A stretch of DNA of 64,000 bases. It comes from Mesobacillus jeotgali. Lineage in GTDB: Bacteria; Bacillota; Bacilli; Bacillales; Cytobacillaceae. The position numbers and the translations under genes are program-made. Shown one piece after another: positions 62,537 through 64,000 of the stretch. Under the pieces are notes generated by a model. It saw only the letters and a program-made list of their open reading frames with translations, ran no database searches and was not told the DNA's origin. The stretch is taken from positions 186,001 through 250,000 of the forward strand of contig NZ_FVZC01000008.1 in assembly GCF_900166585.1 (NCBI RefSeq), read 5' to 3'. Numbering within the stretch: position 1 is the first letter of the stretch; each line of letters begins with the position of its first letter.

Positions 62537-62773
62537 ATGCTAACAAGTTTTGGCGGCTTTGCAGTGACCAGCATTCTGACACATCTGGTTTTTATCGCGG
62601 TTGCATGGTGGGCTCTTCAGGCGCTCCAGTTTGATAAACTGCTCAGGGGGAATCATGTTCTTCAAGCCCGGGTTTTATACATTCTCGTTTCCATCGCACT
62701 AGGATCCACGGTCAGTAATTTCTTCCTTGATTACCTCCAATGGTCACAACAGCTTCCGATGATTTTTCAATAA
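62537..62773 (+). CDS. ywzB: DUF1146 family membrane protein YwzB
   Basis: This 78-residue protein matches B. subtilis YwzB: hydrophobic TSILTHLVFIAVAWWALQAL, then FDKLLRGNHVLQARVLYILVSIALGSTVSNFFLDYL. Two membrane helices, function unknown. GGGAGGGA at 62523-62530 favours ATG 62537 over ATG 62519. The position ahead of ywmB and murAA is that of B. subtilis. Confidence 0.88.
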   Translation: MLTSFGGFAVTSILTHLVFIAVAWWALQALQFDKLLRGNHVLQARVLYILVSIALGSTVSNFFLDYLQWSQQLPMIFQ

Positions 62774-63015
62774 ATGCTGTTAATTCGTACCCATATTGGT
62801 AAAAAATTAGGTCTTCATACATGTTTTCAAAACAGTGGATTTTAGTTACAATTCTCTTTGTGTTTGTTTTTTTGCGCAAGCATGTTTATTTTTTCACAAA
62901 CGGTGAACACCCGGCAAAGTTGGTACATAGAATGATGTCAAAAAGTGACGAGAATTCCCAAGTATGTGATTCGCTCTCCTGGTAAGAATGGTAATAAGGG
63001 GAGAGTGACAGACAT

Positions 63016-63735
63016 ATGAAGAAGATTCCATTTATTTTATCAATTATTGGCATTATTGGTTTTATTGTGCTCCAAGCTGGGAATAAGACGACTGTAGCTG
63101 ACGCGGATCATGATATTAAAACTCTGGCCTCGGTTTTACAGGACGAAAATATTTTGATCACTGGTTGGTCTGTATATGCAAGGGAAACACTGGAACAAGA
63201 AAATGTCGAAGCATTGGTAAAAGAACTTAAGGTCCAGCTTCCGGATTGGACATGGTCAGGAAGCAATGGAGAACTCACAGCCGTGTTGGATTCTCCTGAG
63301 ATACAGGAAAAAATTAAAATGGTTTCTACCGACACAAACGGCCAGGTACATACGTATGTGATGTATGAGGTCAGAGGTCAGCTCTGGAATAAAAATACAG
63401 AAACTTTTTTAAACCAAAGTTTACCAGGCAGAATATTTGACATTTTTCGCGGAAATGCCACAACTTTCTCTTGTGTTGAAGGCGAAATCAATGATAAGAT
63501 AAAATCGGCTTTACCTGTTTACAAAAGTAAATTGCTGAAGGCATTTAACGCTCGTGAAGTTGAAGGGTTGGCAGAAGAATCATTTATTTCCTCTTCCGCT
63601 GTTTCGCCTATGTTCGACAAATCACTGAGCAATGAACATGACATGAATATGCAGCTTGGATTACGGAAAACTGAACGATTGGGCGCAAAGACTACCCTTG
63701 TAGTTGGCACACCCATCATAACGATTGAATATTAA
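63016..63735 (+). CDS. ywmB: YwmB family secreted/anchored protein
   Basis: This 239-residue protein has an N-terminal signal or anchor (KKIPFILSIIGIIGFIVLQAG) and an otherwise soluble exported domain (DENILITGWSVYARETL, LPDWTWSGSNGELTAVLDSP, KTTLVVGTPIITIEY). It corresponds to B. subtilis YwmB, described as having a TATA-box-binding-protein-like fold; its role is unknown. GGGGAGAGTGA precedes ATG 63016. murAA starts 32 bases later, so the two are probably co-transcribed. Confidence 0.85.
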   Translation: MKKIPFILSIIGIIGFIVLQAGNKTTVADADHDIKTLASVLQDENILITGWSVYARETLEQENVEALVKELKVQLPDWTWSGSNGELTAVLDSPEIQEKIKMVSTDTNGQVHTYVMYEVRGQLWNKNTETFLNQSLPGRIFDIFRGNATTFSCVEGEINDKIKSALPVYKSKLLKAFNAREVEGLAEESFISSSAVSPMFDKSLSNEHDMNMQLGLRKTERLGAKTTLVVGTPIITIEY

Positions 63736-63767
63736 TATAGAGAAATTGGACGCGGAGGGGAATACAC

Positions 63768-64000
63768 TTGGAAAAAATCATCGTCCGCGGCGGACAAAGG
63801 CTAAGCGGTTCTGTAAAGGTTGAAGGAGCTAAGAATGCCGTCTTGCCTGTTATCGCTGCAACATTATTAGCAAGTGACGGAAAAAGCGTAATTCGTGATG
63901 TGCCAACTCTCTCCGATGTATATACCATCAACGAAGTATTACGTTCTTTAAACGCCGTAGTGGAGTTTGAAAATAACACAATTACAGTAGATGCATCCAG
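63768..64000 (+). CDS. murAA: UDP-N-acetylglucosamine 1-carboxyvinyltransferase MurAA (partial, runs off window)
   Basis: The first 77 codons of a second MurA are present. From TTG 63768 they read [20 protein letters not shown], then [15 protein letters not shown] and [20 protein letters not shown]. The substrate-binding Lys-Asn pair is visible (GAKNAVLP); the catalytic Cys lies beyond the edge. CGGAGGGG at 63753-63760 gives normal spacing to the TTG codon. By synteny after ywmB it is the essential MurAA, paralogue of murAB at 19890. Confidence 0.92.
   Translation, partial: MEKIIVRGGQRLSGSVKVEGAKNAVLPVIAATLLASDGKSVIRDVPTLSDVYTINEVLRSLNAVVEFENNTITVDAS

Overview
The window is a core-chromosome segment of an endospore-forming Bacillaceae species (Bacillus sensu lato; a Mesobacillus/Neobacillus-like genome is a guess). 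Gene order follows the B. subtilis ywjE to murAA arc: ywjE, fadF, rpoE-pyrG-ywjG-spo0F-fbaA-tal-murAB-glpX-rho-rpmE-tdk-prfA-prmC-spoIIR-ywlB-ywlC-mntP-ywlE-rpiB-ywlG-glyA-upp, then the ATP synthase operon, ywzB, ywmB and the start of murAA. spo0F, spoIIR and candidate sigma-H and sigma-F promoters point to a spore former. I see no rRNA, tRNA, prophage, transposase gene or CRISPR array.

Layout. 0-1.4 kb: a phospholipase-D type cardiolipin synthase on the minus strand. 1.5-13.1 kb: a fatty-acid/acyl-CoA cluster (fadF, thiolase, 3-hydroxybutyryl-CoA dehydrogenase, two acyl-CoA dehydrogenases, a TetR/FadR-type regulator, fused isobutyryl-CoA mutase icmF) with FadR-like operators and a cre-like site. 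13.3-28.8 kb: housekeeping and sporulation genes, including a pyrG leader with the GGGCTCC start and terminator typical of CTP-sensed reiterative-transcription attenuation. 28.9-30.5 kb: an accessory island with a cupin-truncated haemoglobin pair behind a well-placed Fnr-type box and a KGG-repeat stress protein behind a sigma-B-like promoter. 30.6-42.9 kb: ywlB to mnaA and a secreted Vpr-like subtilase; a dense DnaA-box cluster spans the ywlB-ywlC junction. 43.3-50.7 kb: atpZ-like, atpI and atpBEFHAGDC. 51.4-62.3 kb: an 11-gene complex I operon, nuoABCDHIJKLMN, lacking nuoEFG and carrying a NuoC with a roughly 300-residue Ala/Lys-rich N-terminal extension. 62.5-64 kb: ywzB, ywmB and the first part of a second MurA.

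The least expected signal is in the spacers. Six intergenic tandem arrays occur (7.4, 28.9, 32.3, 35.6, 40.5 and 50.8 kb). Their periods are 53, 21, 42 (=2x21), 21, 21 and 20 bp, all close to whole multiples of the DNA helical turn, but most have unrelated units. Two of them (28.9 and 35.6 kb) share one 21-bp consensus in opposite orientation. The spacers also hold dispersed palindromic elements: a 65-bp and a 186-bp version of one MITE-like repeat about 20 kb apart in inverted orientation, and a tapered REP-like element before upp.

All product calls come from reading the translated sequence and recalling family motifs. No database search was run. Start codons were chosen by Shine-Dalgarno spacing and remembered homologue N-termini.
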